A stretch of 64,000 nucleotides of DNA from assembly GCF_003063375.1 (NCBI RefSeq), contig NZ_NERY01000001.1:372001-436000 (forward strand). Reading direction: 5' to 3'. The notes under the pieces are model-generated. The model had not been told where the DNA came from, did not search any database, and was given only the letters and a program-made list of their open reading frames with translations. Every line of letters begins with the position of its first letter. Within the stretch, counting starts at the first letter, position 1. The DNA comes from Limnohabitans sp. MMS-10A-178 (lineage in GTDB: Bacteria; Pseudomonadota; Gammaproteobacteria; Burkholderiales; Burkholderiaceae_C). Positions 34,460 through 45,934 of this stretch are shown here, in pieces. A program made the position numbers and the translations under genes.

Positions 34460-35278
34460 ATGAGCCAAGTCATTGACTACAGTCGCTACCAAACACTGCA
34501 AATCACGCGTCGGGGTGCCAATCAAACGGTGCTCGATATTCAGATGAAAGCCGGTGGCCCTGGTGGCAATGGCAAGCTGCCAACAGCGGGTCACGAAGGT
34601 CATTGGGAGCTGGCCGAAATTTGGCGTGATGTGTCGCGCGATGACAGCGTGCGAGCTGCGGTGCTGCGAGGTGAAGGCATGGGCTTTTCGGGCGGTGGCG
34701 ATTTGGCCTTGGTGGAAGACATGGCGCGCGATTTCGAGATTCGCAGCAGGGTCTGGAAAGAAGCCCGCGACCTGGTCTACAACGTCATCAACTGCGACAA
34801 ACCCATCGTGAGTGCCATGCACGGACCGGCAGTGGGCGCTGGGTTGGTAGCGGGGTTGTTGGCAGACATTTCCATTGCCAGCAAGACCGCCAAAATTGTG
34901 GATGGCCACACCCGCTTGGGCGTTGCAGCGGGCGACCATGCCGCCATCATTTGGCCATTGCTTTGTGGCATGGCCAAAGCCAAGTACTACTTGTTGTTGT
35001 GTGAGCCTGTGAGTGGCGAAGAAGCCGAGCGAATTGGCTTGGTGTCGTTGGCGGTTGAAGAAGACCAGCTATTACCTAAGGCCTATGAGGTGGCCGATCG
35101 CTTGGCCAATGGCAGCCAAACGGCCATTCGCTGGACCAAATATGCCTTGAACAATTGGTTGCGCCAAGCGGGCCCCAGCTTTGATGCTTCTCTGGTCTTG
35201 GAGTTCATGGGCTTTGCAGGGCCTGATGTGCAAGAGGGTTTGGCCAGCCTCAGAGAGCGCCGCTCACCCCATTTTTAA
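34460..35278 (+). CDS. Enoyl-CoA hydratase/isomerase-family protein
   Basis: A 272-residue crotonase-fold protein. The oxyanion-hole segments are [15 protein letters not shown] (about 74-88) and [22 protein letters not shown] (about 117-138). The usual catalytic Glu positions are not obvious, so hydratase activity is not assured. The ATG at 34460 has a CTGGAGA ribosome binding site; the open frame upstream overlaps the FAH gene. The stop codon overlaps that of the convergent GST gene. Confidence 0.85.
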   Translation: MSQVIDYSRYQTLQITRRGANQTVLDIQMKAGGPGGNGKLPTAGHEGHWELAEIWRDVSRDDSVRAAVLRGEGMGFSGGGDLALVEDMARDFEIRSRVWKEARDLVYNVINCDKPIVSAMHGPAVGAGLVAGLLADISIASKTAKIVDGHTRLGVAAGDHAAIIWPLLCGMAKAKYYLLLCEPVSGEEAERIGLVSLAVEEDQLLPKAYEVADRLANGSQTAIRWTKYALNNWLRQAGPSFDASLVLEFMGFAGPDVQEGLASLRERRSPHF

Positions 35279-35925
35279 GCCTTGCTTTTCATGCGAGCCA
35301 AGAAGAGTTCATTGTTGGCTTTGCGATCCGCTTGCACTTTTTGCATGCTGGGCCGCTCCGACCACATCTTCATGTAGTCCTTGACGGGCAAGTCGGCCAG
35401 AAAATCTCGGCCGTACATGGTTTTGCTAACTGCCGTGATCAATGGCAAATGAACGGCTGCGGTGCAGTCGGCGATGCTCATTTCATTGCCGGCAATGAAG
35501 GGTTTGAATTGCGCAAGCTTGGCAAATGCTGCCACATTCTTCTCCAGCTGTGCGCCCACTTTTTCCTTGACCGCATCACTCACCTTGCCGCCAAAGAAGG
35601 CCTCGGGGTAGAGATTTCGTGCCACCAACTCTAAGTGCAAATCTAAAAAAATGACGAGTTCACGCACCTTGGCCGCTTGGAAGGCATCCTTGGAAAGCAG
35701 GGGATGCTCAGGGTATTGCTGCTCAATGTATTCCACCATGACAGCCGACTCGCAGATTGAGCCTTGCGCTGTTTTCAAATAGGGTACTTTGCCCAAGGGG
35801 CTAGCGTCTGGATCGGTTTGCCCCACCCAGACCAACTCTTCTTCAAAGGCCACGCCCTTTTCCAGCAGGACCAATTTGACTTTGTTGTGATAGTTGCTGG
35901 CGCCAAAGCCGCAGAGTGTGAGCAT
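35275..35925 (-). CDS. Glutathione S-transferase
   Basis: A 216-residue two-domain GST. The thioredoxin-like N-domain opens [22 protein letters not shown], with a Ser/Asn site near residue 10, and has [19 protein letters not shown], the glutathione gamma-Glu contact. The alpha-helical C-domain contains the N-capping [18 protein letters not shown]. The substrate is unknown. The start at 35925 has an AGGAAG site; the longer frame to 36069 runs into the phaM promoter. It ends in the same bases as the enoyl-CoA hydratase gene. Confidence 0.9.
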   Translation of the reverse strand: MLTLCGFGASNYHNKVKLVLLEKGVAFEEELVWVGQTDPDASPLGKVPYLKTAQGSICESAVMVEYIEQQYPEHPLLSKDAFQAAKVRELVIFLDLHLELVARNLYPEAFFGGKVSDAVKEKVGAQLEKNVAAFAKLAQFKPFIAGNEMSIADCTAAVHLPLITAVSKTMYGRDFLADLPVKDYMKMWSERPSMQKVQADRKANNELFLARMKSKA

Positions 35926-36078
35926 GTTGAGTCTTCCTGTAGAGATAACGAGATAAAACCAGAGCTTAACTTTTGATCGTGCCTTGGTGGGTCGCGCAGT
36001 TGACGCCACGCCTTGCTTGCACTGGCTTTGTTCACTGTATGCGTTAAGCTTGAGCCTCCCACACCCCAAGGAGCCCCC

Positions 36079-36744
36079 ATGAGCGATACATCAGCTTTCG
36101 GATTTGGAAAATTTGTGCCTGGTTTTGACTTCTTGCAAAACTTGGGACAAGCCGCCAATCCTGGCGCTAAAGGCTCGCCGCAGGGCATGCCAAACATGGC
36201 CAGCTGGGTGGCGCCTACCTTGAACATCGAAGAACTCGACAAGCGCATTCAAGAGCTCAAAACGGTTCAGTTTTGGCTGGAGCAAAACACCAATGCGCTG
36301 AAGGCCACCATTCAGGCTTTGGAAGTTCAAAAAATGACCTTGTCGACCTTGCAAGGCATGAATGTCAACATGGCTGAAATGGCCAAAGCCTTTACCGCCA
36401 AAATGCCAGATTTACAGCCAGAAGTTAAGCCAGAAATCAAGCCAGAGGTCCAGCCAGAAGTCAAAGCAACTGAGCCCCAACAAGAAGCAGCAAAAGGCCC
36501 TGCCGTCGACCCCATGCAGTGGTGGGGATCGCTCACGCAACAGTTTCAAAACATTGCGGCAGCAGCAGTGAAAGATGTGGCTGCCAAGGCCATGAAAGAG
36601 GGCGCTCAGCCTAGCAAAAAAACAGCTAAGACAAGCGCAAAAACATCGGCAAAAACAAGCACAAAAACAAGCGCAACGAAAGCGCCAAGATCTGCCAAAG
36701 CCCAAAAGCCGCGTGCACCGCGCGCCAAAAAACCAGCCCCATGA
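36079..36744 (+). CDS. phaM: PhaM-like polyhydroxyalkanoate granule regulator
   Basis: A 221-residue protein of the PhaM type. The N-terminus FGFGKFVPGFDFLQNLG and the central NIEELDKRIQELKTVQFWLEQN helix match PhaM, which in Ralstonia activates PHB synthase PhaC and ties granules to the nucleoid. A stretch of Pro-Glu-Val-Lys repeats (about 112-130) links to a Lys-, Thr- and Ala-rich tail (KTSAK repeats, then RAPRAKK) of histone H1-like, DNA-binding type. The ribosome binding site is AAGGAG. The stop overlaps the start of a FIST gene (ATGA). Confidence 0.87.
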   Translation: MSDTSAFGFGKFVPGFDFLQNLGQAANPGAKGSPQGMPNMASWVAPTLNIEELDKRIQELKTVQFWLEQNTNALKATIQALEVQKMTLSTLQGMNVNMAEMAKAFTAKMPDLQPEVKPEIKPEVQPEVKATEPQQEAAKGPAVDPMQWWGSLTQQFQNIAAAAVKDVAAKAMKEGAQPSKKTAKTSAKTSAKTSTKTSATKAPRSAKAQKPRAPRAKKPAP

Positions 36745-37991
36745 ATTTGTTTCCCTTCGGACATGCCACGCACCCGCAGTGGCCCATGGCAGCAGGCTTG
36801 GTGATTGCCCAGTTGCGCGCCCAAATGACCTTGCCTGGCCATGCGAGCAGTCCGCGTTTAGGTTTGCTGTACATCACCGACTATTACGCCAATGACGCGG
36901 AAGCTATTCTGGCGCACCTCCAGCAAGAATTGCCCATGGTGAAAGATTGGGCCGGCACGGTGGGTGTGGGTGTGGCCGCCAACAACGCAGAGTATTTTGA
37001 CGAGCCCGGCATGGCCCTCATGTTGTGTGATTTGCCAGCCCAGCAATACCGGGTTTTTTCGGGGGCTCAGCCCTTGCCTCCTAGCTTTGAAGCAGCCAGT
37101 GCGCTTGTGCATGCCGATCCGCAAACCCCCGATCTGGCAGAGCTCATTGCAGAAATGGCAAGCCGAACTCAAAAAGCTTATTTGTTTGGCGGCCTCACTG
37201 CCAGTCGCAAGCAGGCGGTGCAGTTTGCATGGCACGATTCAGAGCCTGCTCAGAAAGGCGTTTTCTCGGGTGGTTTGAGCGGCGTGGCGTGGGCGCCAGA
37301 GGTTCAAATTTTGTCGCGCGTGACCCAGGGTTGCGCGCCCATCAGCAAAGAGCGAGAGATCACAGAAGCCGAAGGGCATGTGGTTTACCAACTCGATGGC
37401 TTGCCTGCGCTCGATGTGCTCATGGCCGATTTGAAGGTGTCGTTGTCAGAGCCCCAAACAGCACTCAAAGCGGTGCGATCGACGCTTGTAGGCCTCTCGT
37501 CGCCAGGTCAGCAAGGGGTTGGCCGAACCGGCAGTTTGGGTGCCGATGTGCGTGTGCGCCATATTGTGGGCCTAGACCCTGCGCGAAAAGGCGTGGCCAT
37601 TGCCGACCATCTGGAGGTGGGACAGAAATTGGCTTTTTGTCAGATGAGTTTGCAAGCCGCCAAGTCTGATCTTCGGCGCATTTGTTCTGAGATTCGAGAA
37701 GAGTTAGAGCCCGAAACTTTGAGCCTAGAAATGGCCAATGCCTTGGCCGCCAGTGAAGCAGAAGCAGCGCCGCACTTAGCCCGGCGCATTGCAGGTGCTG
37801 TGTATGTCAGTTGCTCTGGGCGAGGCGGTCCGCACTTTGGCGGCCCCAGTGCTGAGTTGCAATGGATTCGCCATGCCCTAGGCGATGTGCCTTTGGTAGG
37901 TTTTTTTGCCAGCGGCGAAATTGCCCATCACCACTTGTATGGCTACACCGGTGTGTTGACGGTTTTCACCACACCAGAAGAAGAGGCTTGA
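36741..37991 (+). CDS. FIST-domain sensory protein
   Basis: A 416-residue cytoplasmic protein with a FIST N-domain (about 35-240) and a FIST C-domain (about 250-400, with VSCSGRGGPHFGG and VPLVGFFASGEIAH). FIST domains are thought to bind small ligands such as amino acids and usually feed histidine kinases or chemoreceptors; here no output domain is fused. Translational coupling to phaM through a four-base overlap suggests a link between ligand sensing and storage-granule control. That link is an inference. Confidence 0.87.
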   Translation: MNLFPFGHATHPQWPMAAGLVIAQLRAQMTLPGHASSPRLGLLYITDYYANDAEAILAHLQQELPMVKDWAGTVGVGVAANNAEYFDEPGMALMLCDLPAQQYRVFSGAQPLPPSFEAASALVHADPQTPDLAELIAEMASRTQKAYLFGGLTASRKQAVQFAWHDSEPAQKGVFSGGLSGVAWAPEVQILSRVTQGCAPISKEREITEAEGHVVYQLDGLPALDVLMADLKVSLSEPQTALKAVRSTLVGLSSPGQQGVGRTGSLGADVRVRHIVGLDPARKGVAIADHLEVGQKLAFCQMSLQAAKSDLRRICSEIREELEPETLSLEMANALAASEAEAAPHLARRIAGAVYVSCSGRGGPHFGGPSAELQWIRHALGDVPLVGFFASGEIAHHHLYGYTGVLTVFTTPEEEA

Positions 37992-38010
37992 TGACGCGCC
38001 TGCGTCCTGC

Positions 38011-40351
<2,341 letters not shown>

Positions 40352-40534
40352 GGTCTTGAGGGCCGAACCAGACCCGTTCCAAGTGAAAGAAACTGATTGT
40401 CCCATGACACAGCGCAATGTTTGACCAAGTAATTGTTTCTAAATTTTGTAACAAAGCGCATTATGTAAACCGCATTCAAGAAACTATCTATCTTTATTCA
40501 ACATCGCGCTAACCCAAGACAGTACCGTACGCCC
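40352..40534. other. Divergent intergenic region between queA and an HTH gene
   Basis: This 183-bp non-coding stretch must hold the promoters of queA (minus) and the HTH gene (plus). It is A/T-rich in its right half. I see no unambiguous sigma70 pair, hairpin or repeat. A helix-turn-helix gene next to a divergent gene often regulates both, but no clear operator palindrome is visible. Confidence 0.5.
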
Positions 40535-40951
40535 ATGCCAAAAGTAGTATCCGAATCCCAACAATTCGCTGATCGGTTGCGCAGCGCGTTGGAAAGTGCG
40601 GGCGTGCGTGCTTCACCGACCCTGGTGGCCAACGCCTTCAACCTTCGCTACCACGGGCGCAGCATTACCCCGCACACGGCCCGCAACTGGCTTTTGGGAA
40701 AAGTCATGCCCACGCAAGACAAATTGCGTGTGTTGGCTGAGTGGCTGCAAGTAAGCCCTGACGAACTTCGCTTTGGCCGTGCACCTGGCAAAACCTATGT
40801 GTATGAAATGAATGACGGTCCCATTGAAATGGCCCTGGCCGATCGTGAAATGATCGACCGTTACTTGTCGCTGTCACAGGCAGAACGCAAAACCATTCGA
40901 GATGTGGTGTCTGCCTTTGTGTTGGCCAAGGCGGCCGAGAGAATGCCCTGA
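40535..40951 (+). CDS. XRE-like helix-turn-helix regulator
   Basis: A 138-residue protein. Residues about 10-80 form a helix-turn-helix domain of the lambda-repressor type (FADRLRSALESAG, then SITPHTARNWLLGKVMPTQDKLRVLAEWLQV). The C-terminal half has a helical segment (MIDRYLSLSQAERKTIRDVVSAFV) that may dimerise. No ligand domain is recognised and its targets are unknown. A short G/C hairpin (40945-40960) overlaps the stop codon but lacks a T-run. recG begins 43 bp downstream. Confidence 0.8.
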   Translation: MPKVVSESQQFADRLRSALESAGVRASPTLVANAFNLRYHGRSITPHTARNWLLGKVMPTQDKLRVLAEWLQVSPDELRFGRAPGKTYVYEMNDGPIEMALADREMIDRYLSLSQAERKTIRDVVSAFVLAKAAERMP

Positions 40952-40994
40952 GCACAGGGCTAACTTAGGCGCGCATCCACGGCACAATGTCAGG

Positions 40995-43088
40995 ATGCTA
41001 GCCAATGCATCGTCAAATCCTTCTGCTAAGCCCCCTGCAAAGCCCTTGTCAGCGCCGCAAAAAGCCATGCGCAAGATGGGCTTGGTGCGCGACATCGATC
41101 TGGCGCTGCACATCCCTTTGCGCTACGAGGACGAAACGCGCATCGTCAAATTGCGCGATGCCAGAGAGGGTGATACCGTTCAAATTGAAGCCACCGTGGT
41201 TTCATCCGAGGTGCAATTGCGCCCGCGTCGCCAACTGCTGGTGAGAGTCGATGATGGCACCGACACCTGTGTGTTGCGTTTCTTCAGCTTTTATCCAGCC
41301 CAGCAAAAGGCCTTGGCGGTTGGCCAAGTGATCAGGGCCAGAGGTGAAGTCAAGGGCGGGATGATGGGTTTCACCATGATGCACCCTTCGTTCAAAGCCG
41401 CATCGGGTGAACTGCCATCGGTGCTCACGCCGGTCTACCCTGTTTCTGCCGGTTTGCCGCAAACCTATTTGCGACGCGCCATTGCAAGCGCCTTGTCGCG
41501 CGCCGATTTGGGCGAGTCATTGCCTGCCGCCATCACTTGGCCTTCTGCACCCCATGGCAAATTAGCCCCCAGCTTGCGCCAAGCCCTTAACTACTTGCAC
41601 CATCCCACACCAGAGGTTTCGATTGCGGCCCTTGAAGACCGCTCGCATCCTGCCTGGCAAAGGCTGAAGGCCGAAGAATTGCTAGCGCAGCAGCTCTCAC
41701 AGCGCATGGCCAAACAAGAGCGCGATACCTTGCGAGCTCCCGCCTTGCAAGTGAAAGCTGGCGGTTGGCACGACAAGTTGAAAGAAGTTTTGCCCTTTCA
41801 GCTCACAGCGGCACAGCACAGAGTGGGCCAAGAAATTGCACAAGATTTGGCACGGCCTGTGCCCATGCACCGGCTGCTTCAAGGCGATGTGGGTGCAGGC
41901 AAAACCGTGGTTGCGGCCTTGGCTGCCATGTTGGCCATTGATGGCGGTTGGCAGTGTGCCCTGATGGCGCCCACCGAAATTTTGGCGCAACAACATTTTG
42001 CCAAGTTGGTGGGCTGGCTGGCGCCATTGGGCGTGCGCGTAGCTTGGCTCACCGGCAGTCAGAAGAAAAAAGAACGCACCGAAATGCTGGCCTTGATTGA
42101 ATCCGGTGAAGCCAATTTGGTGGTGGGTACGCATGCAGTCATTCAAGAGCAAGTGAAGTTTAAAAATTTGGCGCTGGCCATCATTGACGAGCAGCATCGC
42201 TTTGGTGTGGCACAGCGCTTGGCGCTCAGAGACAAAATGCAAGATCCTGGCATGGAGCCGCACCTGCTCATGATGACGGCCACGCCCATCCCGCGCACCT
42301 TGGCCATGAGCTACTACGCCGACTTGGATGTTTCGGTCATTGACGAGTTGCCACCCGGCCGCACCCCTGTGGTGACCAAAGTGATTTCAGACAGCCGACG
42401 CGATCAAGTCATTGGGCGCATTGGCGCGCAACTGGCCGAAGGGCGACAGGTTTATTGGGTGTGTCCTCTGATTGAAGAAAGTGAAGCCTTGGATTTAACC
42501 AATGCCACGGCCACCCACGAAGAATTGTCTGCCGTGTTGCCGGGCGTGACCGTGGGCTTGTTGCATTCCCGCATGTCGGTAACAGAAAAACGCGATGTCA
42601 TGGCCCAATTCACACAAGGCAGCATGGGCGTGTTGGTCAGCACCACCGTGATTGAAGTGGGCGTCGATGTGCCCAATGCCTCCTTGATGGTCATTGAGCA
42701 CGCCGAGCGCTTTGGATTGAGCCAATTGCATCAATTGCGGGGTCGTGTGGGGCGCGGTGCTGCGGCGTCTGCCTGCGTGTTGCTGTATGGCACACCCGAG
42801 GGCGGCCGCTTGAGTGAAACGGCACGCGAGCGTTTGCGCGCCATGGTAGACACCAACGATGGTTTTGAAATTGCCAGACGCGATTTGGAAATCAGAGGGC
42901 CAGGCGAGTTTCTGGGTGCGCGACAATCGGGGGCCGCCATGTTGCGGTTTGCCGATTTGGCCACCGACGAGCATTTGCTTGACTGGGCAAGGCAAACAGC
43001 ACCGATGTTGCTGGAAAAATACCCCGACATGGCCGAGCGACACATCGCTCGCTGGTTGGGTGGAAAATCGGAGTTTTTGAAAGCTTGA
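40995..43088 (+). CDS. recG: ATP-dependent DNA helicase RecG
   Basis: A 697-residue superfamily 2 helicase that remodels stalled replication forks and branched DNA. The N-terminal wedge (OB) domain is at about 50-180. Helicase motif I is GDVGAGKTVVA, motif II is DEQH, motif III is MMTATPIPRTLA, and motif VI is QLRGRVGRG. Length is normal. The ATG at 40995 is the first likely start; a second Met lies at residue 25 (MRKMGLV). It is followed by oxyR and ubiA, an order common in Betaproteobacteria. Confidence 0.96.
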   Translation: MLANASSNPSAKPPAKPLSAPQKAMRKMGLVRDIDLALHIPLRYEDETRIVKLRDAREGDTVQIEATVVSSEVQLRPRRQLLVRVDDGTDTCVLRFFSFYPAQQKALAVGQVIRARGEVKGGMMGFTMMHPSFKAASGELPSVLTPVYPVSAGLPQTYLRRAIASALSRADLGESLPAAITWPSAPHGKLAPSLRQALNYLHHPTPEVSIAALEDRSHPAWQRLKAEELLAQQLSQRMAKQERDTLRAPALQVKAGGWHDKLKEVLPFQLTAAQHRVGQEIAQDLARPVPMHRLLQGDVGAGKTVVAALAAMLAIDGGWQCALMAPTEILAQQHFAKLVGWLAPLGVRVAWLTGSQKKKERTEMLALIESGEANLVVGTHAVIQEQVKFKNLALAIIDEQHRFGVAQRLALRDKMQDPGMEPHLLMMTATPIPRTLAMSYYADLDVSVIDELPPGRTPVVTKVISDSRRDQVIGRIGAQLAEGRQVYWVCPLIEESEALDLTNATATHEELSAVLPGVTVGLLHSRMSVTEKRDVMAQFTQGSMGVLVSTTVIEVGVDVPNASLMVIEHAERFGLSQLHQLRGRVGRGAAASACVLLYGTPEGGRLSETARERLRAMVDTNDGFEIARRDLEIRGPGEFLGARQSGAAMLRFADLATDEHLLDWARQTAPMLLEKYPDMAERHIARWLGGKSEFLKA

Positions 43089-43097
43089 GAAATTGGC

Positions 43098-44063
43098 ATG
43101 ACCCTGACAGAGCTGAAATACATTGTGGCGGTGGCCCGCGAGCGGCACTTTGGCAAAGCGGCCGATGCATGCTATGTGTCGCAACCTACCTTGTCGGTGG
43201 CCATTAAAAAGCTCGAGGCAGAGCTTGATGTGAAATTGTTCGAGCGCAGTGCCAACGAGGTCAGCCCCACGCCGTTGGGTCAAGAAATCATTCGCCATGC
43301 ACAAGGGGTGTTGGAGCAAGCGGCCGAAATCAAAGAAATTGCCAAGCGCGGCAAAGACCCCTTGGCAGGCACCTTGCGTTTGGGTTTGATTTACACCATT
43401 GGGCCTTACTTGCTGCCCGATTTGATGCGGCAGATCATGAAGAAGGCACCGCAAATGCCTTTGATGCTGCAAGAAAATTTCACGGTCAAACTGATGGAAA
43501 TGTTGCGCGCAGGTGAAATCGATTGCGCCATTTTGGCTGAGCCTTTTCCAGACATGGGTTTGGCCACCGCCGCTTTGTACGATGAGCCTTTCATGGCCGC
43601 CTTGCCTGTCAAGCATGGGCTGGCCAAGAAAAAATCGATCACCGCAGAGCAACTTAAAAACGAAACCATGTTGCTGCTTGGCACGGGCCATTGCTTTCGA
43701 GACCATGTGCTGGAAGTGTGTCCAGAATTTGCTCGGTTTTCTAGCAATGCAGAAGGCATCCGAAAAAGCTTTGAAGGCTCTTCGCTTGAAACCATCAAGC
43801 ACATGGTGGCCGCTGGCATGGGCGTGACCTTGGTGCCGCGTTTGTCGGTGCCAGCTGAGGCCCTGGCCAAAGAGGCCAAGCGCAAAAAACACGAAGACCC
43901 CGACATTGCGTACTTGCCCATCATCGATGAGGCGGGCGGTTTGCCGCCCACACGCCGAGTGGTCTTGGTCTGGCGCAAAAGCTTCACGCGCTATGAAGCC
44001 ATTGCCGCACTCCGCAATGCCATTTATGCCTGCGAGCTGCCTGGGGTGACTCGCCTCTCCTAA
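43098..44063 (+). CDS. oxyR: OxyR, LysR-type peroxide sensor
   Basis: A 321-residue LysR-family activator. The winged HTH is at about 1-60 ([21 protein letters not shown]). The redox pair Cys199 and Cys208 sits in [17 protein letters not shown], at the same numbering as in Escherichia coli, so peroxide sensing by disulfide formation should be intact. OxyR activates catalase, peroxiredoxin and related genes. It starts nine bases after recG and is probably read through from it. Confidence 0.95.
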   Translation: MTLTELKYIVAVARERHFGKAADACYVSQPTLSVAIKKLEAELDVKLFERSANEVSPTPLGQEIIRHAQGVLEQAAEIKEIAKRGKDPLAGTLRLGLIYTIGPYLLPDLMRQIMKKAPQMPLMLQENFTVKLMEMLRAGEIDCAILAEPFPDMGLATAALYDEPFMAALPVKHGLAKKKSITAEQLKNETMLLLGTGHCFRDHVLEVCPEFARFSSNAEGIRKSFEGSSLETIKHMVAAGMGVTLVPRLSVPAEALAKEAKRKKHEDPDIAYLPIIDEAGGLPPTRRVVLVWRKSFTRYEAIAALRNAIYACELPGVTRLS

Positions 44064-44103
44064 GTGCAACGCAAGCTGCTCTCGTCCAAAAGCTTCATCT
44101 GCC

Positions 44104-44952
44104 ATGCGTGAAAAACTCAGCTTGTACTTAGACCTGATTCGCTGGAACCGACCCGCTGGTTGGCTCTTGCTGTTGTGGCCTACGCTGTCGGCTTTGTGGG
44201 TGGCTGCAGATGGTTTTCCAGGATGGCATTTGCTCATTGTTTTCACGCTCGGCACCATTCTCATGCGCAGCGCGGGTTGCTGTTTGAACGATGTGGCCGA
44301 CCGCGATTTTGACAAGCATGTCAAACGCACGGCAGATCGACCCGTCACAAGCGGTCGAATCAGCGTCAAAGAAGCGTTGGCGGTTGGTGCCGTATTGGCA
44401 TGGCTTGCCTTTTGTTTGGTGCTCACTCTTCGAAAAGAAACATTGGCGTGGTCTTGCTTAGCACTAGCAGTAGCCTTTCTCTACCCTTATGCCAAGCGAT
44501 ATGTGGCCATGCCACAAGCTGTACTGGGCGTTGCCTTTAGCTTTGGCATTCCCATGGCGTTTGCTGCTGTCACTGGAGAAGTCCCTTGGATGGCTTGGGC
44601 GCTGCTGCTCGGTAATTTGTTTTGGGTTTTGGCCTATGACACCGAGTACGCCATGGTCGATCGCGATGACGATTTGAAAATTGGCATGAAAACTTCTGCC
44701 ATCACTTTGGGCAAATGGGATGTGGCTGCAGTGATGTTTTTTTATGCCGCCTTTGTGGGTATTTGGGGCGTGGTGCTAGATGCAACTCACAAGCCTCTTT
44801 TGTGGGTGGGCTTGGCTGCTGCTGCGCTGCAGGCTGCTTGGCATTTTTGGCTCATCAAAGACCGCTCACGTGAGGGTTGTTTCAAAGCATTTCGATTGAA
44901 TCACTGGGTGGGTTTTGCAGTGTTTGTGGGGCTGGTGCTGAGCTACCTTTGA
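44104..44952 (+). CDS. ubiA: 4-hydroxybenzoate polyprenyltransferase
   Basis: A 282-residue integral membrane prenyltransferase with eight or nine helices, attaching the polyprenyl tail to 4-hydroxybenzoate in ubiquinone synthesis. The two Asp-rich Mg-diphosphate sites are seen as [19 protein letters not shown] (about 60-78) and [19 protein letters not shown]. Length and motifs are typical. It lies 40 bp after oxyR and is convergent with proC. Confidence 0.96.
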   Translation: MREKLSLYLDLIRWNRPAGWLLLLWPTLSALWVAADGFPGWHLLIVFTLGTILMRSAGCCLNDVADRDFDKHVKRTADRPVTSGRISVKEALAVGAVLAWLAFCLVLTLRKETLAWSCLALAVAFLYPYAKRYVAMPQAVLGVAFSFGIPMAFAAVTGEVPWMAWALLLGNLFWVLAYDTEYAMVDRDDDLKIGMKTSAITLGKWDVAAVMFFYAAFVGIWGVVLDATHKPLLWVGLAAAALQAAWHFWLIKDRSREGCFKAFRLNHWVGFAVFVGLVLSYL

Positions 44953-44962
44953 GCCGCCTCGG

Positions 44963-45805
44963 TTAGTCTTTGCCAAACTCATCACCTAATTCAGCTGCGC
45001 GCTTTTGCGCTGCCAGCATGGCTTTCACGAAAGCCTCTTTCACATGGTCATCGGCCATGGAAGTGAGTGCCGCATAAGTGGTGCCGCCTTTGGAGGTCAC
45101 GCGTTGGCGCAGCACTTCAGGTGAGTCTGTCGATTGACGGGCCAGATGGGTGGCGCCGCCAAAGGTGGCTTTGGCCAAGTGATAGGCTTGGTCTTGGCTT
45201 AAACCCATTTGAACGCCCGCTTCGGTCATGGCCTCTAAAAAGTAAAACACATAGGCCGGCCCAGAGCCAGAAAGCGCGGTAACCACATCCAAGTCAGACT
45301 CTTGTTTAACCCACAGCCACTCGCCAGTGCTTTGTAAGACCTGTTCGACCAATGCTTTGTCGTTTGCCGAAACACTTGCTCGCGCAAACAAGCCAGTAAT
45401 ACCCTGACCCACCAAGGCTGGTGTGTTGGGCATGCTGCGCACCACGCGCTCAGTGTGAAGCCAGCGTGCAATGCTGTCGCTTCGGATGCCTGCTGCCACC
45501 GACAGGTGAAGGGCCTTGGGTGTGAATGCAGCCACAGGCAAAGCGGCATCTCTGAAAACTTGTGGCTTGACCGCCCAAACCACCAAATTGGCATCGGCCA
45601 AAACATCCGATGCTGCCGCATGAACTTCGATGTCAAATTCTTTACGCAGTTTGTCGGCAGTTTCTGCAAACGGTTCAATCACAGTCACTTGCTTGGGTGC
45701 AAGTCCTTGTCTAATCAGGCCGCCCAAAATGGCGCTGGCCATGTTGCCACCGCCAATGAAGGCCAAGCGCATATTTTGAAAATCAATGTGAGTCGATGAA
45801 GTCAT
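44963..45805 (-). CDS. proC: Pyrroline-5-carboxylate reductase
   Basis: A 280-residue NAD(P)H enzyme making proline from pyrroline-5-carboxylate. Motifs are LAFIGGGNMASAILGGL near the N-terminus and the ProC signature ALSGSGPAYVFYFLEAMTEAGVQMGLS. Length is normal. A start twelve codons downstream (MRLAFIGG) would also be sensible. It is divergent from glpK across 129 bp. Confidence 0.96.
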   Translation of the reverse strand: MTSSTHIDFQNMRLAFIGGGNMASAILGGLIRQGLAPKQVTVIEPFAETADKLRKEFDIEVHAAASDVLADANLVVWAVKPQVFRDAALPVAAFTPKALHLSVAAGIRSDSIARWLHTERVVRSMPNTPALVGQGITGLFARASVSANDKALVEQVLQSTGEWLWVKQESDLDVVTALSGSGPAYVFYFLEAMTEAGVQMGLSQDQAYHLAKATFGGATHLARQSTDSPEVLRQRVTSKGGTTYAALTSMADDHVKEAFVKAMLAAQKRAAELGDEFGKD

Positions 45806-45934
45806 GAATCATTCTCGAGATAGAGAGGGAGGCCTTGAACGGCTTTGTTCAAAGTTTGATTTATTTTGTCCGATTCGGTCAATTGGGCTTATTGTCTCTT
45901 TTTCAGAGGGCGGCTTTCGGTTAATCTTCGAGTC

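Noticed and set aside
40945-40960. GCCCTG/CAGGGC hairpin at the end of the HTH gene as a terminator
   Set aside because: Only six base pairs, no T-run, and it overlaps the stop codon.
42495-44426. A 643-codon open frame on the minus strand across recG, oxyR and the 5' part of ubiA
   Set aside because: It is antisense to three clear genes; its product is rich in His, Gln and Arg without family similarity, as expected from the codon bias of the sense genes.
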